Notes: generated from the sequence alone by a model not told the origin. 64,000 nt of DNA from Amaricoccus sp. (GCF_017995835.1 NZ_JAGOID010000005.1:1-64000); one strand, 5' to 3'; shown: positions 1 through 10,733, counted from the stretch's first letter. A program made the numbers and translations.

Positions 1-749
1 ATCTCGCCCCGCACGAGTTGCCCGACGAAGTCGCGAGGCTTCGGATTGGCAAGCGTCTCGGCGACGGCCGTGGCGGTCGCGGCCCCGGTCGTGACCGCCG
101 CCTTGGTCTCCTGGACGACGCGCGCCGCGACGGTGGCGGCCTGGGTCTGGGCGGTCTTGACGGCGCGGGCGGTGGCCGCCTGGTTGGCCTCGTTGATCGC
201 GATCAGGTCCTCGGTCTTTTCCTTCGACCCGCGCGAGCTGCCGAACTCGTAGGCGAACGCGTCGCTCAGCATCTTGAGAAGCGCGCCGGCGACGGTGGTG
301 ATGAGGGCGAGGACGCCCGCGTCGAGCGTCGGACCCTGGCCATTGGCGCCCGGGACCATGCCCTTGATCGCCGCGTAGATGCAGAAGGCGAGACCGATCG
401 CCACGGCGGCGATCATCAGGTTGCCACGCATGCGGCCGTCGCCCCCGCGCGCGATCTCGGCCTGCCGGGCGCTGCCGCGGTCGGAGATCTCGGCGAGGTA
501 GATCTCCTTTTCGGCGTTGAGCTGCTCGAGCTCGAGGCGGAGGTCGTCCAGCGCGGTCGGGTTCTCCTTGACGCGCGCGATGATCTGCCTGGGGTCGCTC
601 TCGGGCGAGACGCCGGCGGCCGCCGCCGCGGCGTCGACTACCGTGGCGGCCAAAGCGCGGCCGCCGGGCCGCTTCAGGGCTCCCGCAAGGTCCGGCAGGA
701 ACTCGTTGGCGATGGCGATGGCGGCGGACATGAGAAGGGGCGCGGGCAT
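1..749 (-). CDS. holin-like membrane protein (3' end beyond the window)
   Basis: An open frame of at least 249 codons starts at the ATG at 747-749 and runs off the left edge without a stop. The N-terminal ~110 residues are soluble and partly charged. Two hydrophobic segments follow, at about residues 117-135 and 143-160, then the motif FGSSRGSKEKT, which resembles the glycine/serine signature seen in many phage 3TM-type holins. The tail is Ala/Thr-rich. The start codon lies one base after the stop of the upstream lysin gene on the same strand, so the two are co-transcribed, as expected for a lysis cassette. The holin role is inferred from topology and neighbour; it could be another phage-derived membrane protein. 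Confidence 0.6.
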   Translation of the reverse strand, partial: MPAPLLMSAAIAIANEFLPDLAGALKRPGGRALAATVVDAAAAAAGVSPESDPRQIIARVKENPTALDDLRLELEQLNAEKEIYLAEISDRGSARQAEIARGGDGRMRGNLMIAAVAIGLAFCIYAAIKGMVPGANGQGPTLDAGVLALITTVAGALLKMLSDAFAYEFGSSRGSKEKTEDLIAINEANQAATARAVKTAQTQAATVAARVVQETKAAVTTGAATATAVAETLANPKPRDFVGQLVRGE

Positions 750-750
750 G

Positions 751-1605
751 TCAGGCGACCTTCTGTTGCGGGACGGTGGGCTCGACCCCGAGCCCGAGGG
801 CGGCGAGGGTGGCGGCGTCGGCCTCGCCGGTGTCACGCAGGCCCACCTGTCGCTGGAACAGGCGGGTAGCGAAGATGGTCTTCTCGCCGACCCATCCGTC
901 GGTGGCGAGCTTCTCGGGCAGCGCGTCGCCAAGTGCGGCGTTGAGCGCGACCTGAAGTGCGACCGCCTCCGCGCGCTCCGGCTCCGGCGCGAGGCCGGCC
1001 ATGTCGTCCTGCCGGCGGACCCGCTCGCGGGCGAAGGCGGCGGCAAGCTTGGCGTCGTACTTGTTCGCCTTGTAGCCCGGGCCGTTGTAGCCGCGGGCGA
1101 AGTTGGCCCAGTCCTGCCGCTTGAGTTCGTCGGCGAGGCCGGCGGCGCGCACGAAGGCGACGAAGGCCTGGAGCTGGTTGCGCTCGCTTTCGGCCATGGC
1201 GTTGACGAAGTCGACGACCGAGCCGTAGCCGACCTTCGCGTGGTTGAAGCCCATGATCTGGAACATGCCCCAGGAGGCCGACATCAACGCCGGCTCGGGC
1301 TTCGAATCGTGGACCTTGATCGCCTGGCGCAGGCGGTCGTACTCGCCACGCCCGCCCTTGTACTTCGACTTGTCCCAGCGCGGATAGGAGATGCCGGGGA
1401 AGTCGCGGTCATAGCGGCCCCCGGTCAGGCGGTGGAAGTGGTGGCCCTCGAACAGGATGAGCGGCAGGTCGGTGCCGTCGATGAAGCCACGTCCCCGCGC
1501 CTCGACAGCAGTGACGGCGCGGATGACGGCGACGTCGACCCCGAGGTCGCGCGCGGCGCTCTGGTAGTCGGCTTCGGTCAGGGATCGGTCGGGACTCGTC
1601 GGCAT
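751..1605 (-). CDS. N-acetylmuramidase-type endolysin with C-terminal peptidoglycan-binding domain
   Basis: The 284-residue protein resembles phage lysins of the N-acetylmuramidase (DUF3380) family. A likely catalytic Glu is E35 in VEARG, followed by the family-like LILFEGHHFHRL and later SWGMFQIMGFNH. Residues ~210-275 look like a PG_binding_1 repeat (DGWVGEKTIFATRLFQRQVG). I chose the ATG at 1605 because GGAG precedes it by about ten bases and the lysin fold begins right after it; the frame stays open upstream to 1767 but only through the intergenic repeat. No signal peptide is evident, so export would need the holin-like partner encoded directly downstream. No phage structural gene is visible, so this may be a prophage remnant or a domesticated (for example gene-transfer-agent) lysis cassette. 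Confidence 0.85.
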   Translation of the reverse strand: MPTSPDRSLTEADYQSAARDLGVDVAVIRAVTAVEARGRGFIDGTDLPLILFEGHHFHRLTGGRYDRDFPGISYPRWDKSKYKGGRGEYDRLRQAIKVHDSKPEPALMSASWGMFQIMGFNHAKVGYGSVVDFVNAMAESERNQLQAFVAFVRAAGLADELKRQDWANFARGYNGPGYKANKYDAKLAAAFARERVRRQDDMAGLAPEPERAEAVALQVALNAALGDALPEKLATDGWVGEKTIFATRLFQRQVGLRDTGEADAATLAALGLGVEPTVPQQKVA

Positions 1606-1983
1606 GGCAATGCGTCTCCGGTGAGCGTTGACGGGACGAAACGGCGAACGAATGCGGTCGGAACCGGGGTACAGACGGATTCGGCAAGTCAGCGCCGCCG
1701 AAATGAGGCGGCAATCAGGCTGTAATACCGAGCCTACCAAGCCACCCGGCGCAACACGGGCTAACACGCGTGATAGATAGGGTAACTACCTGAATACACA
1801 CGAAAAAAACCTAAAGGTCGAAAAAGGTCCGCGAGTCGTTTCATGAGCCCGCCGGTATAAATCTACGCTTGGAGATTAACGCAACTTCGCGATTCGCGCC
1901 AGCGGCGAACAACGAGGGCCGCCCGACGAGGACGGCCCACTCCGCAGAATCTCGACTTGCGGCCGCGCGCGGCCGAACGGCCG
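1606..1983. other. intergenic gap between sdhB and the lysin gene
   Basis: This 378-bp gap contains the dispersed repeat (1725-1858), a 119-bp leader of the lysin gene that must carry its promoter, and 125 bp downstream of sdhB with only small GC-rich inverted repeats such as CGGCCG-CGCG-CGGCCG near 1962-1977. I see no convincing gene in it. Confidence 0.6.
1725..1858 (-). repeat. dispersed 137-bp-family repeat, copy C
   Basis: Read on the minus strand, this 134-bp copy begins ATACCGGCGGGCTCATGAAA and ends CTCGGTAT. It matches the copies at 33240-33376, 47564-47700 and, in diverged form, 52267-52393. Shared blocks include CGACTCGCGGACC, TCGTGTGTATTCAGGTAG and TATCACGCGTGTTAGCCCGT. It lies downstream of sdhB in the sense orientation and upstream of the lysin gene. 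The end nearest the lysin gene is slightly eroded. No coding capacity is seen. Confidence 0.9.
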
Positions 1984-2760
1984 TCACATGCGACGATCGA
2001 CCATCATCTGCTTGATCGAGGCGATCGCCTTGGCCGGGTTCAGCCCCTTCGGACAGGTCCGGGCGCAGTTCATGATCGTGTGGCAGCGATAGAGTTTGAA
2101 CGGATCCTCGAGGTCGTCGAGCCGCTCGCCGGTCGCCTCGTCGCGGCTGTCCGCCAACCAGCGATAGGCCTGAAGGAGCGCCGCCGGACCGAGATAGCGG
2201 TCGCCGTTCCACCAGTAGGACGGGCACGAGGTCGAGCAGCAGGCGCAGAGGATGCACTCGTAGAGCCCGTCGAGCTTGCGGCGGTCGTCGATCGACTGCC
2301 TCCACTCGGTGTTCGGCTCGGCCGAGGCGGTCTCCAGCCAGGGCTTCACGCTGGCGTGCTGGGCGTAGAAATGCGTCAGGTCGGGGATCAGGTCCTTGAT
2401 CACCGGCATGTGCGGCAGCGGGTAGATCGTCACGTCGCCCTTGATCTCGTCCATGCCGTAGATGCACGCGAGGTGATTGCCGCCGTCGATGTTCATCGCG
2501 CACGAGCCGCAGATGCCTTCGCGGCACGAGCGGCGGAAGGTCAGCGTCGGGTCGATCTCGTTCTTGATCTTGATCAGCGCGTCGAGAACCATCGGCCCGC
2601 AGGTGTCGAGATCGACGAAATAGGTGTCGATCCGCGGATTCTCCGGCGTGTCCGGGTCGTAGCGGTAGATCTTGAACGCGCGGACGTTGGTTCCGGCCGG
2701 TTTCGGCCAGGTCTTGCCGACAACGACGCGCGAGTTCCGGGGGAGGGTGAATTCGACCAT
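1984..2760 (-). CDS. sdhB: succinate dehydrogenase iron-sulfur subunit
   Basis: SdhB (258 residues, normal length) carries electrons from the flavoprotein to ubiquinone in respiratory complex II. The [2Fe-2S] ligands are in [10 protein letters not shown] (C79, C84, C87) with C99. The C-terminal domain binds the [4Fe-4S] and [3Fe-4S] clusters through [12 protein letters not shown] (about residues 169-180) and [14 protein letters not shown] (226-239). It is the last gene of sdhC-D-A-B, ten bases after sdhA. A copy of the dispersed repeat follows 125 bp downstream. Confidence 0.97.
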   Translation of the reverse strand: MVEFTLPRNSRVVVGKTWPKPAGTNVRAFKIYRYDPDTPENPRIDTYFVDLDTCGPMVLDALIKIKNEIDPTLTFRRSCREGICGSCAMNIDGGNHLACIYGMDEIKGDVTIYPLPHMPVIKDLIPDLTHFYAQHASVKPWLETASAEPNTEWRQSIDDRRKLDGLYECILCACCSTSCPSYWWNGDRYLGPAALLQAYRWLADSRDEATGERLDDLEDPFKLYRCHTIMNCARTCPKGLNPAKAIASIKQMMVDRRM

Positions 2761-2770
2761 CGGAGCCTCC

Positions 2771-4579
2771 TCAGTACACCCGCGCCTTGGGCGCGATCTT
2801 CTTCAGGTCGATGCCGCCATGTTCCTGCGTCGTCAGCGGGTCAAGGTGCACCGGGCGATAGCTGAGCGTCACCGTGTCGTCGGGGTGGACGTGCGCGAGC
2901 GTGTGCTTGCGCCAGTTCTCGTCGTCGCGGTTGGGGAAGTCCTCGTGGGCGTGCGCCCCGCGGCTTTCCTTGCGCGCCTCGGCCGAGACGATGGTGGCGA
3001 GCGCGTTCGGCATCAGGTTGGTGAGCTCGAGCGTCTCCATCAGATCCGAATTCCAGATCATCGACCGGTCGGTGACCTTGATGTCGGCCATGGAGCGGGC
3101 GATCTCGGTGACCTTCTCGACGCCCTCGGCGAGCGAGGCGTTGGTGCGGAACACCGCCGCGTCGACCTGCATGGCGCGCTGCATCGCCGCGCGGATCTCG
3201 GCGGTCGGGCGCGACCCGTCGGCGTGGCGGAGGCGATCGAAGCGGTCGACCGCCGCCTCGACGGAGACCGGATTGAGCGGCCGGTTGGGCGTGCCGCGCT
3301 CGACGACCTCTCCGGCGCGGATCGCGGCGGCGCGGCCGAACACGACGAGGTCGATCAGCGAGTTGGAGCCGAGGCGGTTGGCGCCGTGCACCGAGGCGCA
3401 GCCGGCCTCGCCGACCGCCATCAGTCCGGGCAGGATGCGGTCCGGATTGTGCTCGGTCGGGTTGAGCGCCTCGCCCCAGTAGTTCGTCGGGATGCCGCCC
3501 ATGTTGTAGTGGACGGTCGGCGAGACCGGGATCGGGGCCTTGGTCACGTCGACGCCGGCGAAGATCTTGGCGCTCTCCGAGATGCCGGGCAGGCGCTCGT
3601 GCAACGCCTCGGGCGGCAGGTGGTTGAGGTGCAGGTGGATGTGATCCTTGTGCGCCCCGACGCCCCTGCCCTCGCGGACCTCGATCGTCATGCAGCGCGA
3701 GACCACGTCGCGCGAGGCCAGATCCTTGTAGGTGGGGGCGTAGCGCTCCATGAAGCGCTCGCCCTCGGAATTGGTCAGATAGCCGCCCTCGCCGCGGGCG
3801 CCCTCGGTGATCAGGCAGCCGGCGCCGTAGATGCCGGTCGGGTGGAACTGCACGAACTCCATGTCCTGGAGCGGCAGACCCTGGCGGGCGACCATGCCGC
3901 CGCCGTCGCCGGTGCAGGTATGGGCCGAGGTCGCGGTGAAGTAGGCGCGCCCGTAGCCGCCGGTCGCGAGCACGACCATCTTGGCGTTGAAGCGGTGCAG
4001 CGTGCCGTCGTCCAGCTTCCACGCCAGCACGCCCTGGACCTCGCCGTCGTCGGTCATGATGAGGTCGATGGCGAAGTACTCGATGAAGAACTGCGCATTG
4101 TGCTTCACGGACTGGCCGTAGAGCGTGTGCAGGATCGCGTGCCCGGTGCGGTCGGCGGCGGCGCAGGTGCGCTGCACCGGCGGGCCCTCGCCGAACTCGG
4201 TGGTGTGGCCGCCGAAGGGCCGCTGGTAGATGCGGCCGTCCTCGGTGCGCGAGAACGGCACGCCGTAGTGCTCGAGCTCGTAGACCGCCTTGGGGGCCTC
4301 GCGGGCGAGGTACTCCATGGCGTCGGTGTCGCCGAGCCAGTCGGAGCCCTTGACCGTGTCGTAGAGGTGCCACTGCCAGCTGTCGGGCCCCATGTTGCCG
4401 AGGCTGGCGGCGATGCCGCCCTGGGCGGCGACGGTGTGCGAGCGCGTGGGGAAGACCTTGGTGACGCAGGCGGTCTTGAGCCCCTGCTCGGCCATGCCCA
4501 GCGTGGCGCGCAGGCCGGAGCCGCCGGCGCCGACGACGACGACGTCATAGACGTGATCGGTGAACGTGTAGGCTGCCAT
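2771..4579 (-). CDS. sdhA: succinate dehydrogenase flavoprotein subunit
   Basis: SdhA (602 residues) oxidises succinate to fumarate with covalently bound FAD at the cytoplasmic face of the membrane. The N-terminal dinucleotide fold reads [11 protein letters not shown] (about 16-26). The segment [18 protein letters not shown] contains the histidine that normally carries the [23 protein letters not shown] and the C-terminal [11 protein letters not shown] are active-site signatures. The gene is 10 bp from sdhD and 10 bp from sdhB on the same strand, so the four genes form one operon. Confidence 0.98.
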   Translation of the reverse strand: MAAYTFTDHVYDVVVVGAGGSGLRATLGMAEQGLKTACVTKVFPTRSHTVAAQGGIAASLGNMGPDSWQWHLYDTVKGSDWLGDTDAMEYLAREAPKAVYELEHYGVPFSRTEDGRIYQRPFGGHTTEFGEGPPVQRTCAAADRTGHAILHTLYGQSVKHNAQFFIEYFAIDLIMTDDGEVQGVLAWKLDDGTLHRFNAKMVVLATGGYGRAYFTATSAHTCTGDGGGMVARQGLPLQDMEFVQFHPTGIYGAGCLITEGARGEGGYLTNSEGERFMERYAPTYKDLASRDVVSRCMTIEVREGRGVGAHKDHIHLHLNHLPPEALHERLPGISESAKIFAGVDVTKAPIPVSPTVHYNMGGIPTNYWGEALNPTEHNPDRILPGLMAVGEAGCASVHGANRLGSNSLIDLVVFGRAAAIRAGEVVERGTPNRPLNPVSVEAAVDRFDRLRHADGSRPTAEIRAAMQRAMQVDAAVFRTNASLAEGVEKVTEIARSMADIKVTDRSMIWNSDLMETLELTNLMPNALATIVSAEARKESRGAHAHEDFPNRDDENWRKHTLAHVHPDDTVTLSYRPVHLDPLTTQEHGGIDLKKIAPKARVY

Positions 4580-4589
4580 GGGGCGTTCC

Positions 4590-4970
4590 TCAGGCGGTGA
4601 AGGCGATCTTGGCGACGGCGAAGACGCCGGTGAGGCCGAAGGCCCAGCAGAGCAGCGTGTTGGCGAGAAGCGCTGCGGTGCGGATCGGCTTGTCGTGGAC
4701 GTAGTCCTCGATCACCACCTGCATGCCCTGCCGGACATGGATGAAGGTGGTGACGATGAAGAGGATCGCCACGATGGCGTTGAACGGGTTGGCGTAGGTG
4801 GCGATGACGTCGGCGTGCTCGGAGCCGAGGCTCGACACGAACGGGAAGATGAAGAGCAGCGTCAGCGGCACGAGCGCGGCGGAGCTGATGCGCTGGCTCC
4901 ACCAGTGGCCGGTGCCATACTTGGCCGAGCCGAGGCCGGTGACGCGGGAGCGGTCGGTGCGGTAATCCAT
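4590..4970 (-). CDS. sdhD: succinate dehydrogenase membrane anchor subunit
   Basis: This small membrane anchor (126 residues) helps bind heme b and ubiquinone in complex II. After a short cytoplasmic N-terminus with [12 protein letters not shown], three hydrophobic helices follow, at about residues 29-50, 60-85 (with the likely heme ligand in TTFIHVRQG) and 98-123. I chose the ATG at 4970, which has GGAGGGCAGG in front; the longer open frame upstream is only the shadow of sdhC. It sits 11 bp after sdhC and 10 bp before sdhA. Confidence 0.93.
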   Translation of the reverse strand: MDYRTDRSRVTGLGSAKYGTGHWWSQRISSAALVPLTLLFIFPFVSSLGSEHADVIATYANPFNAIVAILFIVTTFIHVRQGMQVVIEDYVHDKPIRTAALLANTLLCWAFGLTGVFAVAKIAFTA

Positions 4971-4981
4971 CCTGCCCTCCC

Positions 4982-5374
4982 TCACCACGCGACGATCAGG
5001 GTCAGGAGCGTCAGCGCCACCGCCGCGCCGCCGGCGACGAGGCCGGACTTGCGCACGGAGTCGAGGTCGAAGCCGAAGCCCGCGTCCCAGACGAGGTGCC
5101 GGATGCCGTTGCAGAAGTGGTACCAGAGCGAGATCAGCATCCCGAGCATCACCAGCCCGCCGATCCACGAGGTCAGCAGACCGTCGACGACGGAGAAGTA
5201 GCCCGGGCCCGAGGCGGCCGCGAGGAACCACCACACCCCGAGCACGGCGCCGATCGAGATTCCGACCCCGGTGATCCGGTGCAGGACCGACATGACCGAT
5301 GAGATCTGGAAGCGGTAGAACTGCCCGAGCATGAAGGGGGACAAGGGGCGGTCGCCCCGGTTTACATCGGCCAT
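4982..5374 (-). CDS. sdhC: succinate dehydrogenase cytochrome b556 subunit
   Basis: SdhC (130 residues) is the large membrane anchor of complex II. It begins with the family signature RPLSPFMLGQFYRFQ, followed by SVLHRITGVGISIG with the quinone-site HRITG, three transmembrane helices (about 25-50, 62-85, 108-128), and WYHFCNGIRHLVWD, which carries the conserved histidines for heme b. The ATG at 5374 has a GGAGGCG ribosome site. It is the first gene of the sdh operon, and a candidate promoter and paired operators lie 120-195 bp upstream. Confidence 0.95.
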   Translation of the reverse strand: MADVNRGDRPLSPFMLGQFYRFQISSVMSVLHRITGVGISIGAVLGVWWFLAAASGPGYFSVVDGLLTSWIGGLVMLGMLISLWYHFCNGIRHLVWDAGFGFDLDSVRKSGLVAGGAAVALTLLTLIVAW

Positions 5375-5495
5375 CGACGCCTCCGTGCCGCCGCCCTACC
5401 CCTGCCCGAGAGACGCGGCGACGGCCTCGTCGGGTCCAGCTTCCAGTGGGAACGCCTGCGGCCGGTCGGTCGCGCGATCCCCCCGCGCCTAGCGG

Positions 5496-5524
5496 TTACA
5501 ACACCGTTCGGGGGGCGAATGCAA
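5496..5524 (-). promoter_or_regulatory. candidate sdhC promoter
   Basis: On the minus strand a TTGCAT (-35, plus 5519-5524) is separated by exactly 17 bp from TTGTAA (-10, plus 5496-5501). It lies ~120 bp upstream of sdhC, and the twin palindromic operators end 13 bp upstream of the -35. This is pattern matching only. Confidence 0.4.
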
Positions 5525-5537
5525 GCGGCTTCCATGT

Positions 5538-5568
5538 TGTGATCACAGCCGTAATTGTTGTGATCACA
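5538..5568. promoter_or_regulatory. paired TGTGATCACA operators upstream of the sdh operon
   Basis: Two perfect 10-bp palindromes TGTGATCACA occupy 5538-5547 and 5559-5568, a start-to-start pitch of 21 bp (two helical turns). The same pair with the same pitch occurs before sucC at 10575-10605. The sequence resembles CRP/FNR-like or GntR-like half sites with the spacer removed. The regulator is not identifiable from this window. Confidence 0.75.
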
Positions 5569-5582
5569 CTGTTGTCGCATGG

Positions 5583-6617
5583 CTATTTCGGTGCCACGGC
5601 CCAATAGTCGAGGTCGAGGAGCACGTCTGGCAGGTACTTGCCGTCCTCGCCGCGGAGCCCGAGCGCCGGCGCGCCGGCGCGGGTCGCGACGAGCCGCAGC
5701 CGCAGGGCGCCGACGCCCGGCGCCGGGGTGTCGGCCTTGTCGAGCACCTCGGACCAGGCCGAGATCGTGTCGCCGGCGAAGCACGGGTTGGCATGGGCCC
5801 CCGCATTGATGGCGACGATGGCGGCGGCGTTCGCGAGACCGTTGAAGGAGAGCGCGCGGGCCATCGAGATGACGTGGCCGCCATAGATCAGCCGGCGGCC
5901 GTCGGGCCGGGCGGTCGCGTCGAAATGCACCTTCGACGTGTTCTGCCACAGCCGGGTGGCGAGCATGTGCTCGGCCTCCTCGATGGTGACGCGATCCACG
6001 TGGTCGATCTTCTCGCCGATGGCGTAGTCGCCCCAGCGGTGCGGCTCGCCCGCCAGCGCGAAGTCGTAGCGGCTGAAGTCGAGACCGGGGGGCAGCACGA
6101 GGTCGGCCGCGGCGACGGCCGGGGCGAGCTTCGGCACGACCGGATCGGCGACCGGGGCCTCGGGGTCGCGCTTGCGCACCATAACCCAGCGCGCGTACTC
6201 GAGAACCGGCGCGCCGTGCTGGTTCCGCCCGGTCGAGCGCACGTAGACGACGCCCGACTGGCGATTGGAGTTCTCCTTGAGCCCGATCACCTCGGAGGTC
6301 GAACTCAGCGTGTCGCCCGGGTAGACCGGGGCGAGGAAGCGGCCCTCGGCGTATCCGAGGTTCGCCACCGCGTTCAGCGACACGTCCGGCACGGTCTTTC
6401 CGAAGACGACATGGAAGGCCGCGAGGTCCTCGAGCGGGCTCGCCGGCAGGCCGCAGGAGCGGGCGAACTCGTCGGAGGAATAGAGCGGCAGCCGCGTCGG
6501 ATAGAGCGCGGTGTAGAGCGCGCGCTCGCCGGCGGTGACGGTGCGCGGCACGGCATGAGCGATCGTCTGGCCGACGCGGTAGTCCTCGAAGAAGTTGCCG
6601 GCGAAGGTCTTCGACAT
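5583..6617 (-). CDS. mch: mesaconyl-CoA hydratase (beta-methylmalyl-CoA dehydratase)
   Basis: Mch interconverts mesaconyl-CoA and beta-methylmalyl-CoA in the ethylmalonyl-CoA pathway, which lets isocitrate-lyase-negative Rhodobacterales grow on acetate. The 344-residue protein has the family's doubled MaoC-like hot-dog layout and closely follows my recollection of the Rhodobacter sphaeroides enzyme: FFEDYRVGQTI at the start, FGKTVPDVSLNAVANLGYA, RFLAPVYPGDTLS, then in the second half EEAEHMLATRLWQNTSKVHF and RRLIYGGHVIS. The ATG at 6617 overlaps the preceding gene's TGA (TGATG), implying translational coupling. A GTG one codon upstream is also in frame. It is the last gene of a four-gene minus-strand group ahead of the sdh promoter. 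Confidence 0.92.
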   Translation of the reverse strand: MSKTFAGNFFEDYRVGQTIAHAVPRTVTAGERALYTALYPTRLPLYSSDEFARSCGLPASPLEDLAAFHVVFGKTVPDVSLNAVANLGYAEGRFLAPVYPGDTLSSTSEVIGLKENSNRQSGVVYVRSTGRNQHGAPVLEYARWVMVRKRDPEAPVADPVVPKLAPAVAAADLVLPPGLDFSRYDFALAGEPHRWGDYAIGEKIDHVDRVTIEEAEHMLATRLWQNTSKVHFDATARPDGRRLIYGGHVISMARALSFNGLANAAAIVAINAGAHANPCFAGDTISAWSEVLDKADTPAPGVGALRLRLVATRAGAPALGLRGEDGKYLPDVLLDLDYWAVAPK

Positions 6618-6820
6618 CACAGGTCCGACAGCTTGAGTTCGGGGGAATACTCGGCGTCGACCTCCTTCACCACGGCCTGGCCGCAGCGCATGACGCCCTC
6701 GGCCGCGTCGAAGGCGTAGGAAGGCTCGCCATAGAGCGACCAGCCCTGCGACAGCGCCCGCGTGACCTTGTGGCAGAAGACGGCGGTGTCGGCCTCGGTC
6801 AGGTAGCGGTAGGCGAGCAT
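6617..6820 (-). CDS. DUF1737-like small protein
   Basis: This 67-residue soluble protein reads MLAYRYLTEADTAVFCHKVT and continues with LSQGWSLYGEPSYAFD, the pattern of the short DUF1737 family, in which an N-terminal helix precedes a 'GWxLYG' strand. Function is unknown. I chose the ATG at 6820 rather than an upstream in-frame start inside nnrU because the domain begins exactly there. Its stop overlaps the mch start, so the two are probably translated together; a role beside a CoA-pathway enzyme is inferred only from position. Confidence 0.75.
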   Translation of the reverse strand: MLAYRYLTEADTAVFCHKVTRALSQGWSLYGEPSYAFDAAEGVMRCGQAVVKEVDAEYSPELKLSDL

Positions 6821-6828
6821 CGTATCCC

Positions 6829-7389
6829 TTACCCCAGCGCCGGATAGCCGAGCCACGCGTGGACGGCGGCGATCACGACGAAGACCACGGCGGAGATCGC
6901 CACGAGACGGATGTCCCCGGCGAGCGTGCCGCCCGTCGGACGGACCCAGTCGCCGTCACGCGCGTTGATCGCCGCCATCTCCACCAGCGCCCAGACCCCC
7001 AGCGCGCCGAACAGCACGACCGAGCCGAGGTCGCCGTTCACGAGCAGATGCGCGGCCGCCCAGAGGAGGACGCCGAGCAGCATCGGGTGCCGGAACCAGG
7101 CCCGGGCGCGGCTCTTCGAATGCGATGTGGCGAAGGCGAGGACCGCGATCGCCATGAGGAGGTTGTTGACGTGGCGCGTCCACGGCGGCGACGCCCAGAG
7201 CTCGACAACGGGCGCGGCGCGAAAACCCACCACCATCAGGACGACGGAAAGCGCGATCAGCGCCGCGAAGAGCCCGCGCGACGGCCCGGCGCCGAGGCGG
7301 TCGGCGATGCCCGCCCGCAATCCGGGCGCGAGCGCCTTGACGAGATGCGCGCCCCACCAGAGCGCGACGCCGAGGATGAGCAGCGTCAT
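6829..7389 (-). CDS. NnrU-family membrane protein
   Basis: A 186-residue integral membrane protein with five or six hydrophobic helices. It matches the NnrU pattern: GVALWWGAHLVKALAPGLR at the start, WTRHVNNLLMAIAVLAFATS, and RHPMLLGVLLWAAAHLLVNGD in the middle, the last resembling NnrU and methyltransferase-type membrane proteins. NnrU proteins were first linked to denitrification, but many copies lie away from such genes and their activity is unclear. Its ATG overlaps the stop of the malyl-CoA-type gene (ATGA), so it belongs to the mch operon. Confidence 0.8.
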   Translation of the reverse strand: MTLLILGVALWWGAHLVKALAPGLRAGIADRLGAGPSRGLFAALIALSVVLMVVGFRAAPVVELWASPPWTRHVNNLLMAIAVLAFATSHSKSRARAWFRHPMLLGVLLWAAAHLLVNGDLGSVVLFGALGVWALVEMAAINARDGDWVRPTGGTLAGDIRLVAISAVVFVVIAAVHAWLGYPALG

Positions 7390-8261
7390 TGCGCGCGCCC
7401 CGAGATGGCCGAGGCCCGCGCGAGCAGCTTGCGCGCCGTGACCACGTGCAGGTTCTCGACGATGCGGCCGTTCACGACCGCGACGCCCTCGCCGCGGGAC
7501 TGCGCGGCCTCGAAGGCGGCGACCTGCGCCTCGGCCAAAGCGACTTCCTCGGGCGACGGCGCAAAGGCCTCGTTGGCGATGGCGACCTGATCGGGGTGGA
7601 TCAGGGTGCGGCCGTCGAAGCCGAAGTCGCGGCTCTGGGCGCAGGCGGCGCGGAAACCCTCGGCGTCCTGGAAGGCGTTGTAGACGCCGTCGACGCAGAC
7701 GAGCCCCTCGGCGCGGGCGGCCAGCAGGCACAGCCCGAGGCTCGCGACCAGCGGCAGGCGCTCGGGCGTGTGGGCGGCGCCGAGATCCTTCACGAGGTCG
7801 TTCGTCCCCATGACGAAGCCCTGTAGGCGCGGATGGCTCGCCGCGATCGCGGCAGCGTTCAGCATCCCGCGCGGCGTCTCCATCATCGCCCAGATCGTGA
7901 CGCGCTCGGCGGCGCCCGCTTCCGCGAGAAGATCGGCGATGCAGCCGATGTCGGCCGGGCGCTCGACCTTCGGGATCAGCACCGCGTCGGGCGCGGCCGC
8001 CGCCGCGGCCATCACGTCGGCGCGGCCCCATTCGGTATCGAGCCCGTTGACCCGCACGAGGAGCCGCCGGTCGCCATAACCACCGGCCGTCACCGCCTGC
8101 GCGACGAGATCGCGGGCGCGTTCCTTCTCGCTGGGCGCGACGGCATCCTCGAGGTCGAGGATCAGCGCGTCCGCAGCAATGGTCCGGGCCTTCTCCAGCG
8201 CCCGCTCGCGCGAACCCGGCATGTAGAGAACCGACCGCCAGGGCTGTTCGCCGTGCTCCAT
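7386..8261 (-). CDS. mcl2: CitE-like enzyme, probable (3S)-malyl-CoA thioesterase
   Basis: A 291-residue TIM-barrel protein of the HpcH/HpaI/CitE family. Visible motifs are RSVLYMPGSRERALEKA, LILDLEDAVAPSEKERAR (acidic metal site), VLIPKVERPADI, MMETPRGMLNAAAIA (metal-binding Glu), GTNDLVKDLG and DGRTLIHPDQV. The N-terminus resembles Rhodobacter Mcl2 (malyl-CoA thioesterase) rather than Mcl1, and co-transcription with mch supports a step in the ethylmalonyl-CoA pathway. A malyl/citramalyl-CoA lyase activity cannot be excluded. It is the first gene of the mcl2-nnrU-DUF1737-mch group. Confidence 0.75.
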   Translation of the reverse strand: MEHGEQPWRSVLYMPGSRERALEKARTIAADALILDLEDAVAPSEKERARDLVAQAVTAGGYGDRRLLVRVNGLDTEWGRADVMAAAAAAPDAVLIPKVERPADIGCIADLLAEAGAAERVTIWAMMETPRGMLNAAAIAASHPRLQGFVMGTNDLVKDLGAAHTPERLPLVASLGLCLLAARAEGLVCVDGVYNAFQDAEGFRAACAQSRDFGFDGRTLIHPDQVAIANEAFAPSPEEVALAEAQVAAFEAAQSRGEGVAVVNGRIVENLHVVTARKLLARASAISGRAQ

Positions 8262-10417
<2,156 letters not shown>

Positions 10418-10429
10418 CCTCCCCGGGCC

Positions 10430-10452
10430 GCGCCGGCGGGTCGCGCCGGCGC
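10430..10452 (+). terminator. hairpin after mdh
   Basis: A perfect 9-bp stem GCGCCGGCG / CGCCGGCGC with loop GGTCG begins 13 bases after the mdh stop codon. There is no T-tract, so it would be a stalling or RNA-stabilising hairpin rather than a classical intrinsic terminator. Confidence 0.45.
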
Positions 10453-10574
10453 CTGCCCCCTCCCCTCCCGGAGCGCCCGACGGGGATTTCCCCCCGAAAC
10501 CGGCGCGACGCCAAGTGTCCCGGACGGCTCCGCGAATCGGTTTCCGGCACGTCCGGGGCGTCCCTGTGAGCATC

Positions 10575-10605
10575 TGTGATCACAGTCTTTTTTCTTGTGA
10601 TCACA
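10575..10605. promoter_or_regulatory. paired TGTGATCACA operators upstream of sucC
   Basis: Two exact TGTGATCACA palindromes at 10575-10584 and 10596-10605, start-to-start 21 bp, identical in sequence and pitch to the pair before sdhC. They lie 129-159 bp upstream of the sucC start, on the far side of the candidate promoter. Confidence 0.75.
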
Positions 10606-10651
10606 GATGTCGCTTTTTCCGATCCGGCGTTTCGCTCGCAAGCAAATTTCG

Positions 10652-10680
10652 TTGTGTCGCAATTCTTGTCGGCCTAGAAG
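10652..10680 (+). promoter_or_regulatory. candidate sucC promoter
   Basis: TTGTGT (10652-10657) and TAGAAG (10675-10680) are separated by 17 bp and lie ~54 bp upstream of the sucC start codon. The match to consensus is moderate. Confidence 0.35.
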
Positions 10681-10733
10681 CGCTGGCAGCAAGGGGATCG
10701 GCGCCGGGCGCGCCCTCGGTCGTGAGGCTGCGG

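Larger units (their letters stand above)
10418..10733. other. mdh-sucC intergenic region
   Basis: This 316-bp gap holds a strong hairpin just after mdh (10430-10452), the twin TGTGATCACA operators (10575-10605), a candidate promoter (10652-10680) and a ~50-bp leader of sucC. Frames that remain open through it are extensions without a recognisable domain. Confidence 0.65.
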
